This document shows, one piece after another, positions 28,204 to 37,015 of a stretch of 64,000 nt of DNA (position 1 is its first letter; every line of letters begins with the position of its first letter). The notes under the pieces were generated by a model, which was given only the letters and a program-made list of their open reading frames with translations, had not been told where the DNA came from and searched no databases. Origin of the DNA: an uncultured Hymenobacter sp. (GTDB lineage: Bacteria > Bacteroidota > Bacteroidia > Cytophagales > Hymenobacteraceae); assembly GCA_913776615.1 (NCBI GenBank), contig CAJYPK010000047.1, positions 1-64,000 of the forward strand, read 5' to 3'. The position numbers and the translations under genes are program-made.

Positions 28204-28956
28204 ATGAAAAGTGGGATCATCCTTGCGCATCTGCTACTGCCAACCGCTGCTGTCTGCCAAAAGATTAATGTTGAGCGAGAGATATTTCCCGGGATTAGAA
28301 AGGTTATTGTAGCGTCTGCTACCAGTGGCTATCGAGGAGAGTATGTATTGGATGCCAAAGGGAGAACGCAGGTAGAGAAGCGTTATCGAAGACGGCAGCA
28401 CCTTGCCACCAGCACCTATAGTTTCACAAGGAATGGACGGCAAGCAGTTCAGACTGTCGCGTTTGATTGTAATGACCCCGGGAAGGTGCGGAGCATCTAT
28501 AGACAATACCAGTTCGCAAAAGACTCCAGCCGCACGCTGGCGGAACTGTGCTATACGGATACCGACACCTTGTATAAAATTGTGTATAATAGCTTTGATA
28601 AGTATAATCGGCCGCTCAGCTATAGTAAAAGACTGTACGGCCGAGGCAATTACCTTGAGGATATCGTCGTTAGTTACCAAGACGGGAAGGTGACGAGCTG
28701 GACTAATTCAGATAGGCTAACTGGTATCGCTACCACATGTGCGTATACCTACAACGCGCAGGGGGACGTCATTAGTGAGAAACGTAGTGAAACACCCAAA
28801 GCTTCGAGCGTAACTAGCTGGATTGACGGCCAGGGAGATTATATGCGGTGGCGCTATGCTTACGATAAAGAGGGCAGGTGGACTAAAAAGTATAAGCTAA
28901 TTGAGGGAGGGGAAATACTTGTGGAAAGTAGAAGGTATTTAAAAAAAGCTGATTAA
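28204..28956 (+). CDS. Secreted protein with RHS-like repeats
   Basis: 250 residues from ATG 28204, where a short signal peptide starts (MKSGIILAHLLLPTAAVCQ); the frame extends upstream but without coding character. The sequence contains loosely spaced Y-x-D/N-x-x-G elements (YVLDAKGRTQVEK, YTYNAQGDVISEKR, YAYDKEGRWTKKY) that look like RHS/YD repeats. It is visibly less GC-rich than its neighbours. It diverges from the SMI1/KNR4 gene. Family otherwise unrecognised. Confidence 0.55.
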   Translation: MKSGIILAHLLLPTAAVCQKINVEREIFPGIRKVIVASATSGYRGEYVLDAKGRTQVEKRYRRRQHLATSTYSFTRNGRQAVQTVAFDCNDPGKVRSIYRQYQFAKDSSRTLAELCYTDTDTLYKIVYNSFDKYNRPLSYSKRLYGRGNYLEDIVVSYQDGKVTSWTNSDRLTGIATTCAYTYNAQGDVISEKRSETPKASSVTSWIDGQGDYMRWRYAYDKEGRWTKKYKLIEGGEILVESRRYLKKAD

Positions 28957-29063
28957 TAAATTTTCTTGCTTATTCAACCGCTGATTATAGTTGGCGCCGG
29001 GCATTAATTAATCGTTGGCCCACTAAGGGTTGTGATACTAACAATGACTGCCTATCATAATCC

Positions 29064-29819
29064 ATGAGCATCTTACAAGCTATTAAAGATTTGTTCACTG
29101 CAAAAGTCTCCGTAGCTCCTCCTGCTCAAGCGGCCCAGGAATCGGTAGCTTGCCTGGATGCTTACTGGACTTCTCCCGCGGGAATTGTAAGGCAGTATCT
29201 GGCGCTGGTCAAGGATGATTTAGCCCAGGCTGAAGCAGATAGCCTCAGGCTAGCGGCTCATTACGGAGACTTTGCCGATTTCTTCTATCGTGCTGATTTC
29301 GACTTGTTTTTGCGCCGAGAAGTCCTCCCATTCCAACAGCCGACTACTGTGCACCTGGGTTTTTTAGACAAGGATCATTGGGGCGCTAAAAACCCATTTA
29401 ATTTTCCGGGCCCCTTTTACTCGGGCGAGTCGGATACGTGTGGCACCGGGCCGGATCAGGCCCCGGCAAATATCATGTTGGATGCGGACGGCTGTGAGTT
29501 CGTCTTTAGGCAACCCGCTACTTATTATGAAGTACTTTGTGTCGTGAATGCGGCCGCCGTAGAGGTGCTGGATAGCTATTCCTCTAACGGTAACGACCAC
29601 TGGACCACCGAAGCTTGTCGCAACTGGTGGCACAACCGAGGACGTTTATTACGGGCCTTGCAAGGGGAAGAAATTATCAAGCGAAATGAAGGGCAGGCGC
29701 GGCTCTATTTCGACTATCTCCAAGGCGCGGCTGAAATGGATTTACGACGGTACTGTTACTTTCTGGAGACCGGGCACTACCCGGTAGCGGAGGGTAGTGC
29801 TTTGCCAGCATTGTCATAA
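29064..29819 (+). CDS. Hypothetical protein
   Basis: 251 residues, no signal peptide; acidic. It has a Trp/Tyr-rich middle (HWGAKNPFNFPGPFYSGES, CRNWWHNRGRLLRAL) and an alpha-helical start (residues 1-15). I do not recognise a family. Position beside the SMI1/KNR4 and RHS-like genes and the slightly lower GC content suggest it belongs to the same accessory group, for example a second immunity-type protein, but this is only context. Confidence 0.5.
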   Translation: MSILQAIKDLFTAKVSVAPPAQAAQESVACLDAYWTSPAGIVRQYLALVKDDLAQAEADSLRLAAHYGDFADFFYRADFDLFLRREVLPFQQPTTVHLGFLDKDHWGAKNPFNFPGPFYSGESDTCGTGPDQAPANIMLDADGCEFVFRQPATYYEVLCVVNAAAVEVLDSYSSNGNDHWTTEACRNWWHNRGRLLRALQGEEIIKRNEGQARLYFDYLQGAAEMDLRRYCYFLETGHYPVAEGSALPALS

Positions 29820-29913
29820 GTTTTTAGGCAAGGTCAGAATGGGGCCCCTTTCTCCCTGGTTTGTAGAAAAATTTCTTAACGAAGCTGTTTACGAACCACT
29901 CGGGTAACCCTGT

Positions 29914-29962
29914 TCTCAAAGCAAAACGCGCCAGCTACCAGCTGGCGCGTTCTGCTTTGAGA
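29914..29962. terminator. Bidirectional terminator
   Basis: 23-bp stem with one mismatch (29914-29936 with 29940-29962) between converging genes; the loop is ACC or shorter. Confidence 0.85.
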
Positions 29963-29993
29963 CTTGGGTAAAGACAAGGTTGCCCGGCGGACG

Positions 29994-31358
29994 CTAGCCC
30001 ACGACCTCGGCGGCCAGGGCCGCGAGGTCGAGCCCGTCGAAGGTGCCCGAGGTCATGAGCAGGAGATTGGTATCGGCCCACTGCTGGGCGTGCAGGAAGT
30101 CGGCCAGCGCCTGGCTATCGGTAAATACTTGCAAGTCGGGGCGTTGAAAAGCGGCCTGCACGGCTTCGGGGGCCAGCGGCGGCAGGCGCTTGTGCTCCAG
30201 CACGTGGGGGTTGAAGTACACCACCGCCACGTCGGGCGCGTCGAAGCAGTGGGCGTACTGCGGCAGGAAGGCGGGGTTGAGCGAGCTGAAGGTGTGCAGC
30301 TCCAGGCAGGCCACCAGCCGGCGCGTGGGAAATTGCTTTTTGAGGGCCGCCGCCGTGGCGCGCAGCTTGCTGGGGGCGTGGGCAAAATCTTTGTACACTA
30401 CCGACGTAGCACCGGCCTGCACCAGCTCCAGCCGCCGGGCCGCACCCTTGAAGGTGGCCACCGCCTTGTAGAAATCCTTGCCCTTGATGCCGAGCTGCTT
30501 GCACACTTCCTTGGCCGCCGAAATGTTGCGCAGGTTGTGCTCGCCGAATACCTGGATGGGTACTTCCTCATCCTTTTTCGTGAGGAGAAACGTTTGCCCG
30601 TCGCGGATGACGTGCTCGTGCGGGCCGTAGCCCACGTAGGTTACGTCGGGGCTGCTGGGCACGGCTACGAGCTGGGTTTGCTCGTCGTCGCGGTCGTAGA
30701 TGAGCACGCCGGCCTTGGGCGTCTGGCGGGCAAAAATGTCGAACTGCTCGCGGTAGATTTCCTCGGTCGGAAACACGTTGATGTGGTCCCAGCTAATGCC
30801 CGAAATGACCCCGATGTGGTGCTGGTAGAGGTGAAACTTGGGCCGCCGGTCGATGGGCGACGACAGGTACTCATCGCCCTCGATGATAATAATCGGCGCG
30901 TCGTCGGTCAGCTGCACCATCAGGTCGAAGCCGGCCAGCTGCGCACCCACCGCGTAGTCGAACTGCCGGTTGTGGAAGCGCAGCACGTGCAGGATGAGCG
31001 CCGTGATGCTCGTTTTGCCGTGCGAGCCGCCGATAACTACCCGCTGCTTATCCTTGCTGGCCTCGTAGATGTACTCGGGAAACGAGTAGATTTTCAGCCC
31101 CAGCTCCTGGGCGCGGGCCAGCTCGGGGTTGTCGGGCCGGGCGTGCATGCCCACGATCACGGCCGAGAGGCCCGCGTGAATCTTTTCGGGGAACCAGCCC
31201 TCGGCCGCGGGCAAAATCCCGGCGGCGGCCAGCCGGGTGCGGGCCGGCTCAAAAATTTCGTCGTCCGAGCCCGTTACCTGGGCACCGCGCCGGTGCAGGG
31301 CCAGCGCCAGGTTGTGCATAATGCTGCCGCCCACGGCAATGAGGTGAATCTGTTCCAA
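29994..31358 (-). CDS. mpl: UDP-N-acetylmuramate:tripeptide ligase (Mpl)
   Basis: 454 residues using the TTG at 31358, which aligns with the usual family start (EQIHLIAVGGSIMHNLA). A farther ATG at 31454 would add 32 basic residues unlike the family. Features: N-terminal Rossmann loop, Mur-ligase P-loop VIGGSHGKTS (about 109-118), IEGDEYLSSPIDRRPKF for UMAG recognition, and the GEHNLRN motif. The enzyme recycles the murein tripeptide by attaching it to UDP-MurNAc in the cytosol, feeding peptidoglycan synthesis. It faces dnaB across a short gap. Confidence 0.9.
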   Translation of the reverse strand: MEQIHLIAVGGSIMHNLALALHRRGAQVTGSDDEIFEPARTRLAAAGILPAAEGWFPEKIHAGLSAVIVGMHARPDNPELARAQELGLKIYSFPEYIYEASKDKQRVVIGGSHGKTSITALILHVLRFHNRQFDYAVGAQLAGFDLMVQLTDDAPIIIIEGDEYLSSPIDRRPKFHLYQHHIGVISGISWDHINVFPTEEIYREQFDIFARQTPKAGVLIYDRDDEQTQLVAVPSSPDVTYVGYGPHEHVIRDGQTFLLTKKDEEVPIQVFGEHNLRNISAAKEVCKQLGIKGKDFYKAVATFKGAARRLELVQAGATSVVYKDFAHAPSKLRATAAALKKQFPTRRLVACLELHTFSSLNPAFLPQYAHCFDAPDVAVVYFNPHVLEHKRLPPLAPEAVQAAFQRPDLQVFTDSQALADFLHAQQWADTNLLLMTSGTFDGLDLAALAAEVVG

Positions 31359-31643
31359 GGCGTTTTTACTAAGAAGCTTACTGCAAAAAACGGTGGCGGC
31401 TACTACCCGTCCGGGGCCGCGCCGCCCCCGCCAGGCTACCCGCCGCCCATTCATTGCCGGGGGCGAAAATACGGCTGCGCCCGGGCTCGCGCCGGGCCGG
31501 ATAGGCCAGCCGGGAGGGAGACTTTGCTTTCTTTTCGGGCGCTTATTGGTTAGCTTTGTTAGTTCGGGCCCCCAGTGGCCCGGCCGCTTTTACCCCAAGG
31601 CGGTGCCTGTTTCGTTAACTGCCCTCTGCCTAGCCTCTTCCCG

Positions 31644-33311
31644 ATGACCGACCGTATGGACGACCGCCTCAAGCAATCCGCGGCCCGCGCCGTTGCCGCC
31701 TTCCAGGGTGGTCGTGGCGGCCGTGCGCCCGTGCCCATGTCGCCCACCGGCAAGCTGCCCCCGCAGCGCCTCGAAATGGAAGCCGCCGTGCTCGGCGCCC
31801 TCATGCTGGAGAAAGACGCCCTCACCACGGTGGTCGACATCCTCAAGGCGCACAGCTTCTACAAAGATGGCCACCAGCGCATCTACAAGGCCATCAGTAA
31901 CTTGTTTGACAAGTCGGAGCCCATCGACCAGCTCACCGTGGTGCAGGAGCTGCGCGAGATGGGCGAGCTCGAAGCCGCCGGCGGGGTGGGCTACGTGGCG
32001 GGCCTCACCATGCACATCAACTCGGCGGCCAACATCGAGGCCCACGCCCGGGTGATTCTGGAGGCGGCCATCAAGCGCGAGCTCATCCGCACGGCCACCG
32101 ACATTCTGCGCGACGCCTACGAGGAAACCACCGACGTATTCGAACTGCTCGATGCCACCGAGAAGAACATCTTCCAGGTGTCGGAAGACAACATGCGCAA
32201 GGGTGTAGACTCGATGCAGGACCTGATGGTGAAGGCCATCAAGGAGCTCGAAGAAAAGAAGCACCAGAAGGACGGCCTCACCGGCGTACCCACCGGTTTC
32301 TCGGCCCTCGACCGCGTCACGAGTGGCTGGCAACCATCTGACTTAGTGATTGTTGCGGCTCGGCCGGGCATGGGAAAAACAGCCTTCGTGGTATCGGCCA
32401 TGCGCAACGCGGCGGTGGACTTCAAGAAGCCGGTGGCGATTTTTTCGCTCGAAATGTCGTCGCTTCAGCTCGTCAACCGTCTGATCTCGGCCGAGGCGGA
32501 GCTGGACTCCGAAAAAATCAAGAAGGGCAACCTCGCCGACTACGAGTGGGCGCAGCTCAACCACAAGATTTCCTCGCTTTCGACGGCCCCGATTTACATC
32601 GACGACACGCCCGCGCTCAGCATTCGCGAGCTGCGGGCCAAGTGCCGCCGGCTCAAGTCGCAGCACGATATCCAGCTCATTATCATCGACTACTTGCAGC
32701 TGATGAGCGGCAACGAGGGTGGTAAAAACGGCAACCGCGAACAGGAAATCGCCAGCATCTCGCGGGCGCTCAAGGGCATCGCCAAAGAGCTCAACGTGCC
32801 GGTAATCGCCCTGTCGCAGCTCTCGCGCTCGGTCGAAACCCGGGGCGGCGACAAGAAGCCGCAGCTGAGCGACCTGCGCGAATCGGGCTCGATCGAGCAG
32901 GACGCCGACATGGTGATCTTCCTGTATCGACCTGAGTACTATAAAATTACCGAAGACGAAATGGGTAATCCCACCCAGGGCATGGGCGAGGTTATCATCG
33001 CCAAGCACCGGAACGGCTCGCTCGAAACGGTGCAGCTCAAGTTTATCGGCCGCTTCACCAAGTTTGCCGACCTCGACGGCTTCGATGGCGGGGGCGGCGA
33101 CGCGGGCGGCTTCGGCGGGGGCGCCCCGGCCTTCTCGTCCAATGCCTTCCCCACCAGCAGCTTCGACTCGGAGCCGGCCGGTGGCCCCGCGCCGGGCGGC
33201 GGCTTTGGTGCCCCCAACACCATCCGGCTGGGCTCGCGCATGAACGACGCCGCTCCCGCGCCGGTGCCCTTCCCCAAGAGCAACAGCTTTGGCGAGGAGC
33301 CACCGTTTTAG
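31644..33311 (+). CDS. dnaB: Replicative DNA helicase DnaB
   Basis: 555 residues from ATG 31644 (earlier in-frame ATG gives unlike-family sequence). N-terminal DnaB helical domain (about 25-130, LPPQRLEMEAAVLGALMLEK), RecA-like core with Walker A ARPGMGKTA (about 237-245), VAIFSLEMSS, Walker B IIIDYLQLM, ALSQLSRSVE and DLRESGSIEQDADMVIFLYR. No intein is inserted. The C-terminal tail (about 480-555) is Gly/Pro/Phe-rich and disordered, longer than in E. coli. It unwinds DNA at the fork. A family A palindrome follows 19 bp after the stop. Confidence 0.98.
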   Translation: MTDRMDDRLKQSAARAVAAFQGGRGGRAPVPMSPTGKLPPQRLEMEAAVLGALMLEKDALTTVVDILKAHSFYKDGHQRIYKAISNLFDKSEPIDQLTVVQELREMGELEAAGGVGYVAGLTMHINSAANIEAHARVILEAAIKRELIRTATDILRDAYEETTDVFELLDATEKNIFQVSEDNMRKGVDSMQDLMVKAIKELEEKKHQKDGLTGVPTGFSALDRVTSGWQPSDLVIVAARPGMGKTAFVVSAMRNAAVDFKKPVAIFSLEMSSLQLVNRLISAEAELDSEKIKKGNLADYEWAQLNHKISSLSTAPIYIDDTPALSIRELRAKCRRLKSQHDIQLIIIDYLQLMSGNEGGKNGNREQEIASISRALKGIAKELNVPVIALSQLSRSVETRGGDKKPQLSDLRESGSIEQDADMVIFLYRPEYYKITEDEMGNPTQGMGEVIIAKHRNGSLETVQLKFIGRFTKFADLDGFDGGGGDAGGFGGGAPAFSSNAFPTSSFDSEPAGGPAPGGGFGAPNTIRLGSRMNDAAPAPVPFPKSNSFGEEPPF

Positions 33312-33330
33312 CCACATACTGGCAGATTAA

Positions 33331-33437
33331 TAAAAGCCGTCATGCTGAGCTTGCCGAAGCATCCCGCTCGTACCGCCAGGGGGCTCCCCCGATGATGCGA
33401 GCGAGATGCTTCGGCAAGCTCAGCATGACGGCTTTTA
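33331..33437. repeat. Palindromic repeat, family A, near-perfect
   Basis: 40-bp arms (33331-33370 and 33398-33437) differ at one position. Core GTCATGCTGAGCTTGCCGAA. Here the neighbours are tandem, not converging: the right arm ends only 18 bp before the TSUP start codon. Confidence 0.93.
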
Positions 33438-33455
33438 CGTTTACAGCTTCTGACG

Positions 33456-34250
33456 ATGCCTTTCAGCGACCCAGCCTACACCCTGCCCTTACTCTGCTTC
33501 GCCTCGCTGCTGGCCGGCCTCATCGATGGCATGGTGGGCGGCGGCGGTCTCATTCAGTTGCCGGCGCTGCTGCTGTTGCTGCCCAACGTACCGGTGCCTA
33601 CGGTGCTTGGCACCGGCAAGGTGGCGAGCCTGGCGGGTACGTCGGCCTCGGCTCTGCGCTACTTGAAGGGGCTGGCGGGCGTGGCCATCAACTGGCGCAC
33701 GGTGGCCGCGGCGGCGGTGGTAGCGGGCTGCTTCGCGCTGCTGGGGGCGCGGGCGGTGAGTGGCCTCAACAAGGAGTTGGTCAAGCCCTTGGTGCTGGCC
33801 CTGCTGGTGCTGATGGCCGTGTACACCTTCTGGCGCAAGGACTTCGGGAGCCTGCACGCGCCGCGCCTGCGCGGCAGCCGCGAGCTGTGGACGGGCGTCG
33901 CGCTGGGCGCGGGCATTGGGTTTTACGACGGGTTTTTCGGGCCGGGCACCGGCAGCCTATTGCTGTTCGCGTTCGTGGGACTGTTCGGCTACGACTTCCT
34001 GGCGGCCTCCGCCTCGGCCAAGGTGGTCAACGTGGCGACTAACATTGCCGGGCTGGCCTACTTTATTTCGACCGGGCAGGTACTTTACCAGTACGCCGTG
34101 CCGATGGCAGCCTGCAACGTGCTGGGCTCGTCGCTGGGGGCGCGGCTGGCCCTGCGGCGCGGTACGGGCTTCGTGCGGGTACTGTTTTTGGGCGTGGTAA
34201 GCGCCTTTATCCTCAAGCTAGGTTGGGAAACCTGGCGGGCAGTCCATTAA
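33456..34250 (+). CDS. TSUP family transporter (TauE/SafE-type)
   Basis: 264 residues with eight hydrophobic helices in two repeats. Family landmarks are the opening GLIDGMVGGGGLIQLPALL (about 20-38) and its mirror GIGFYDGFFGPGTGSLLLFAFVG (about 153-175). Members export sulfite, sulfonates or other small anions; the substrate here cannot be told. A perfect terminator follows. Confidence 0.9.
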   Translation: MPFSDPAYTLPLLCFASLLAGLIDGMVGGGGLIQLPALLLLLPNVPVPTVLGTGKVASLAGTSASALRYLKGLAGVAINWRTVAAAAVVAGCFALLGARAVSGLNKELVKPLVLALLVLMAVYTFWRKDFGSLHAPRLRGSRELWTGVALGAGIGFYDGFFGPGTGSLLLFAFVGLFGYDFLAASASAKVVNVATNIAGLAYFISTGQVLYQYAVPMAACNVLGSSLGARLALRRGTGFVRVLFLGVVSAFILKLGWETWRAVH

Positions 34251-34271
34251 TGGCTAGCCTCCGCTAGCGCA

Positions 34272-34307
34272 AAACGGCCTTCCGCTACCCGTAGCGGAAG
34301 GCCGTTT
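34272..34307. terminator. Bidirectional terminator
   Basis: Perfect 17-bp stem (34272-34288 with 34291-34307) between the TSUP gene and the converging TonB receptor gene; A-run left and T-run right. Confidence 0.92.
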
Positions 34308-34325
34308 CGTGCTTAAAGTCCCAAC

Positions 34326-36806
34326 CTAAAACCGATAAGCCACCGTGGTTAAGAACTGGCGGGGCGGAATGGGATTGATGCTGTACCGGTCATGCACCAG
34401 ATAGTTAAGCTCGTTGGTGATGTTGCTGAGCTTGGCCAGGATGGAGAAGTGCTGGTAGGCGTAGCCCACCGACAGGTCGATGGTGGTGAAGCCGCTCAGC
34501 GAAATGGTGCGGCTGTAATTGCCGGCTTGGCCCACGGTGTTGTTGTTGCCGCCCAGGCGCTGGCCGGTGTAGAAGGCCGAGGCCCCCAGCTTAAGGCCGC
34601 GCAGGCCGGGCTGGTCGAAGGTGTAAAAAACAGAGGCGTTGGCGGTGTGCGCCGGGTTGTTGGTGAGGCGCTCGCCGCGCACGGGGCTGCCCGTCGTGGT
34701 GCCGGCGCTCGTGTAGCGGGCGAAGTTGTAGGCGTAGCCGGTGTTGAAGTAGAAGTTTTTCGAGAAGCTACCGCTGATGTCCACATCCACCCCGTCGCTG
34801 GTGGTTTCGCCGGTCAACTCCTTGAGGTTCGTGTTAGCGTTGGGTTTGCCAAACTGGTCGAGGGGCGCTATCTGGGCAAAGTTGTTGTTGACGTAGCGGT
34901 ATACCGTGGCGTTGGCAAACAGGCGGCCGCCGAGCAGCTCGGTCTTCACGCCGGTTTCGTACTGGTCCACAATCGAGGGCGACAGATTTTGCAGGTAGAT
35001 GTCGGTGCCCGAGTTAATCAGGAAGTTGTTGGCATAGCTGGCGTACAGCGACAGCACGGGTAGGGGCTGAAAAATAATAGCTCCCTTCGGCGACCATGCC
35101 TTATCTACCTTGTCGAGGGCCGCGCCGGGGCGGGTGCGTTGCTTGTCGTAGTTCTCGATGCTGGTTTGCTGCGTTTTCTGCCACGAATAGCGTACGCCGG
35201 CCAGCACTTTCAGCATGGGCGTGATGGTAATCAAGTCCTGCACGTAGCCGCCAAAGCGGTACGAGGGCGAAGTAGTGCGGGCCGTGTCGAGAATGCTCGG
35301 CACGTCGGTCCGCTCAGTTTCGGACGAGCGATTGAGCAGATTTATCTTGTCGTAAGCCGTACCAATCTTGCCGGTGGCATCCCGGTACTTAAAGGTCGTG
35401 CTGGTGCTGGTGATGCGTAGCGCATCGCCGCCCACCAGCAGCTGGTGGCCCAGGAAGCCGGTTGCAAACTTGCCGTTCAGGTTGAGCTGCCCGTTCCAGT
35501 CGCGCTCGCTGGTGCCCACGGCCCCGAGCGTGCGGGTGTAGTCGCCGTTGGCGGCGATGGCATTATTGGGCACGGCCAGCCCGAAGCCATGCACGCGGGT
35601 ATCGGTCACGCCCGCCAGCGCGCTCAGGCGCCACTGATCCGAAAAGCGGTGGTTGAGCACCGCCGAGCCGCTGGCCTGGTCGGTCACGTTGTAGGCCCAC
35701 ACCGTGTTGATGAAGCGCGAGCGCGGCGTGTTGGGCAGCAGTTGCGCCTCCGAGTTCAGGTTCACGATACCCACGCCCGCGTCGGGCGTCACGTCCGAGC
35801 GCAGGTAGTCGCCCTGCACCAGCAGGTCGGTTTTCTCGCCAAACTTGTAGAGTAGCGAGGGGTTTACGTAGAGGCGCTTCGAAGTCACCACGTCGCGGAA
35901 GCTCTTGGCGTTTTCGTAGGTGCCCACCACCCGAAACGCCAGATTTTTGGTGAGCGGCCCATACACGTCGATGATGGGCTTGTAGAAGTTGTAGCTACCG
36001 GCGCGCATCTCCACCGAGCCGCCCCACTCGTAGCGTGGTTTCTTCGTGACAAGGTTGATAAGCAGCCCACCCGACACGTTGCCGTAGAGCAGTGCCGAGG
36101 CCCCCTTCAATACCTCCACTGATTCCAACGTGCTGGCGTCGGGAAAACCCTGGGTGTTGGTTAGTAGCCCATTCTTAAAAATGCTGCCGCCGGCCCCCCC
36201 AATGCCGATGCTGGAGCCGCGGGCCGAAAACGTTTCGGCCACGCCGCCGCGCTGCTGGGTCAGCGACACGCCGCTCACGTTGCGCAGCGCGTCGCCGAGG
36301 CGGTTGATCTGCTGGTCGGCCAGCACGGTGCTGCTCACCACGCCAGTGCTCTGCGGCAGGTCGAGGGGGGCCAGCCCCGCCTTGCTGGCCGTGGCTGGGC
36401 GGTTGATGACGCTGGAGCCCGTCACGATGACTTCGCTCAGGTCGGCCGCGCTTTCGCGGAGGGTAAAATCAGCTTTGGTAGCCCGGCCCGCTACGACCGT
36501 CACGGTCTGCTGCTGCGGCTTCAGACCCACGAAGGATACCTGTACTTCATACTCGCCCGGCTCAATGCCGGTGATGAGAAAAGACCCATCCTCGGCCGTA
36601 TTCGCCCCCTTACCCAGCTTCGGAATACCCACGCTCACGAAGGCAGCCGGCTGCCCGTCGCTGGTGCGAATAACGCCCCGCACCGAGCCCGGGCGCTCAT
36701 AGGAGCCAGTAGCAGCACCCGAAGCAGTCGAAGCCAGCACCTGGGTTTGTCCCAAGGCCGGTACGGTTGCGCTAGCAAGAAGCAGAAAAGTGGAAAGGTG
36801 TCGCAT
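34326..36806 (-). CDS. TonB-dependent siderophore receptor
   Basis: 826 residues from ATG 36806 (signal peptide MRHLSTFLLLAS ... ALGQ). Order: carboxypeptidase-like regulatory domain (about 44-120, GVIRTSDGQPAAFVSVGIP), plug domain (about 135-250) with ADQQINRLGDALRNVSGV and the GGSIFKNGL segment typical of FhuA/FpvA-type siderophore receptors, then a 22-strand barrel to the end (FLTTVAYRF, C-terminal Phe). It takes up ferric siderophore across the outer membrane using TonB energy. No siderophore-synthesis genes are adjacent. Two GAATnATTC-like dyads lie upstream and could be Fur sites. Confidence 0.95.
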   Translation of the reverse strand: MRHLSTFLLLASATVPALGQTQVLASTASGAATGSYERPGSVRGVIRTSDGQPAAFVSVGIPKLGKGANTAEDGSFLITGIEPGEYEVQVSFVGLKPQQQTVTVVAGRATKADFTLRESAADLSEVIVTGSSVINRPATASKAGLAPLDLPQSTGVVSSTVLADQQINRLGDALRNVSGVSLTQQRGGVAETFSARGSSIGIGGAGGSIFKNGLLTNTQGFPDASTLESVEVLKGASALLYGNVSGGLLINLVTKKPRYEWGGSVEMRAGSYNFYKPIIDVYGPLTKNLAFRVVGTYENAKSFRDVVTSKRLYVNPSLLYKFGEKTDLLVQGDYLRSDVTPDAGVGIVNLNSEAQLLPNTPRSRFINTVWAYNVTDQASGSAVLNHRFSDQWRLSALAGVTDTRVHGFGLAVPNNAIAANGDYTRTLGAVGTSERDWNGQLNLNGKFATGFLGHQLLVGGDALRITSTSTTFKYRDATGKIGTAYDKINLLNRSSETERTDVPSILDTARTTSPSYRFGGYVQDLITITPMLKVLAGVRYSWQKTQQTSIENYDKQRTRPGAALDKVDKAWSPKGAIIFQPLPVLSLYASYANNFLINSGTDIYLQNLSPSIVDQYETGVKTELLGGRLFANATVYRYVNNNFAQIAPLDQFGKPNANTNLKELTGETTSDGVDVDISGSFSKNFYFNTGYAYNFARYTSAGTTTGSPVRGERLTNNPAHTANASVFYTFDQPGLRGLKLGASAFYTGQRLGGNNNTVGQAGNYSRTISLSGFTTIDLSVGYAYQHFSILAKLSNITNELNYLVHDRYSINPIPPRQFLTTVAYRF

Positions 36807-36814
36807 AAGCTTAT

Positions 36815-36867
36815 TTAGAATCATTCAACGCAGTGCAAAGGTGCCACTAAGCTTAGAATCGTTCCAA
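36815..36867 (-). promoter_or_regulatory. Two Fur-like dyads upstream of receptor
   Basis: TTAGAATCATTCAA (36815-36828) and TTAGAATCGTTCCA (36853-36866) repeat 38 bp apart, each with dyad symmetry around GAAT-C-(A/G)TTC. A TTAGAAT-n-ATTCTAA palindrome is a plausible Fur operator, and the gene is a siderophore receptor, but the assignment is inferred. Confidence 0.4.
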
Positions 36868-36955
36868 ATAGCTGGTAATCGGATAAGTGAAGTAAAAATG
36901 AAGATTAATAACAGTTCTTTGGGTTTGTGCTTGTTTGCTAGGTGATTATAAAAAC

Positions 36956-36982
36956 AAAAAGCCTCTCGAAAAAGGCTTTTTT
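36956..36982 (-). terminator. Terminator of LLM oxidoreductase gene
   Basis: AAAAAGCCT pairs with AGGCTTTTT around an eight-base loop; the tail is T-rich on both strands. It lies about 34 bp past the stop at 37016. Confidence 0.8.
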
Positions 36983-37015
36983 ATTTAGAATAAAATCAAA
37001 TAACTGCCCAGGACC

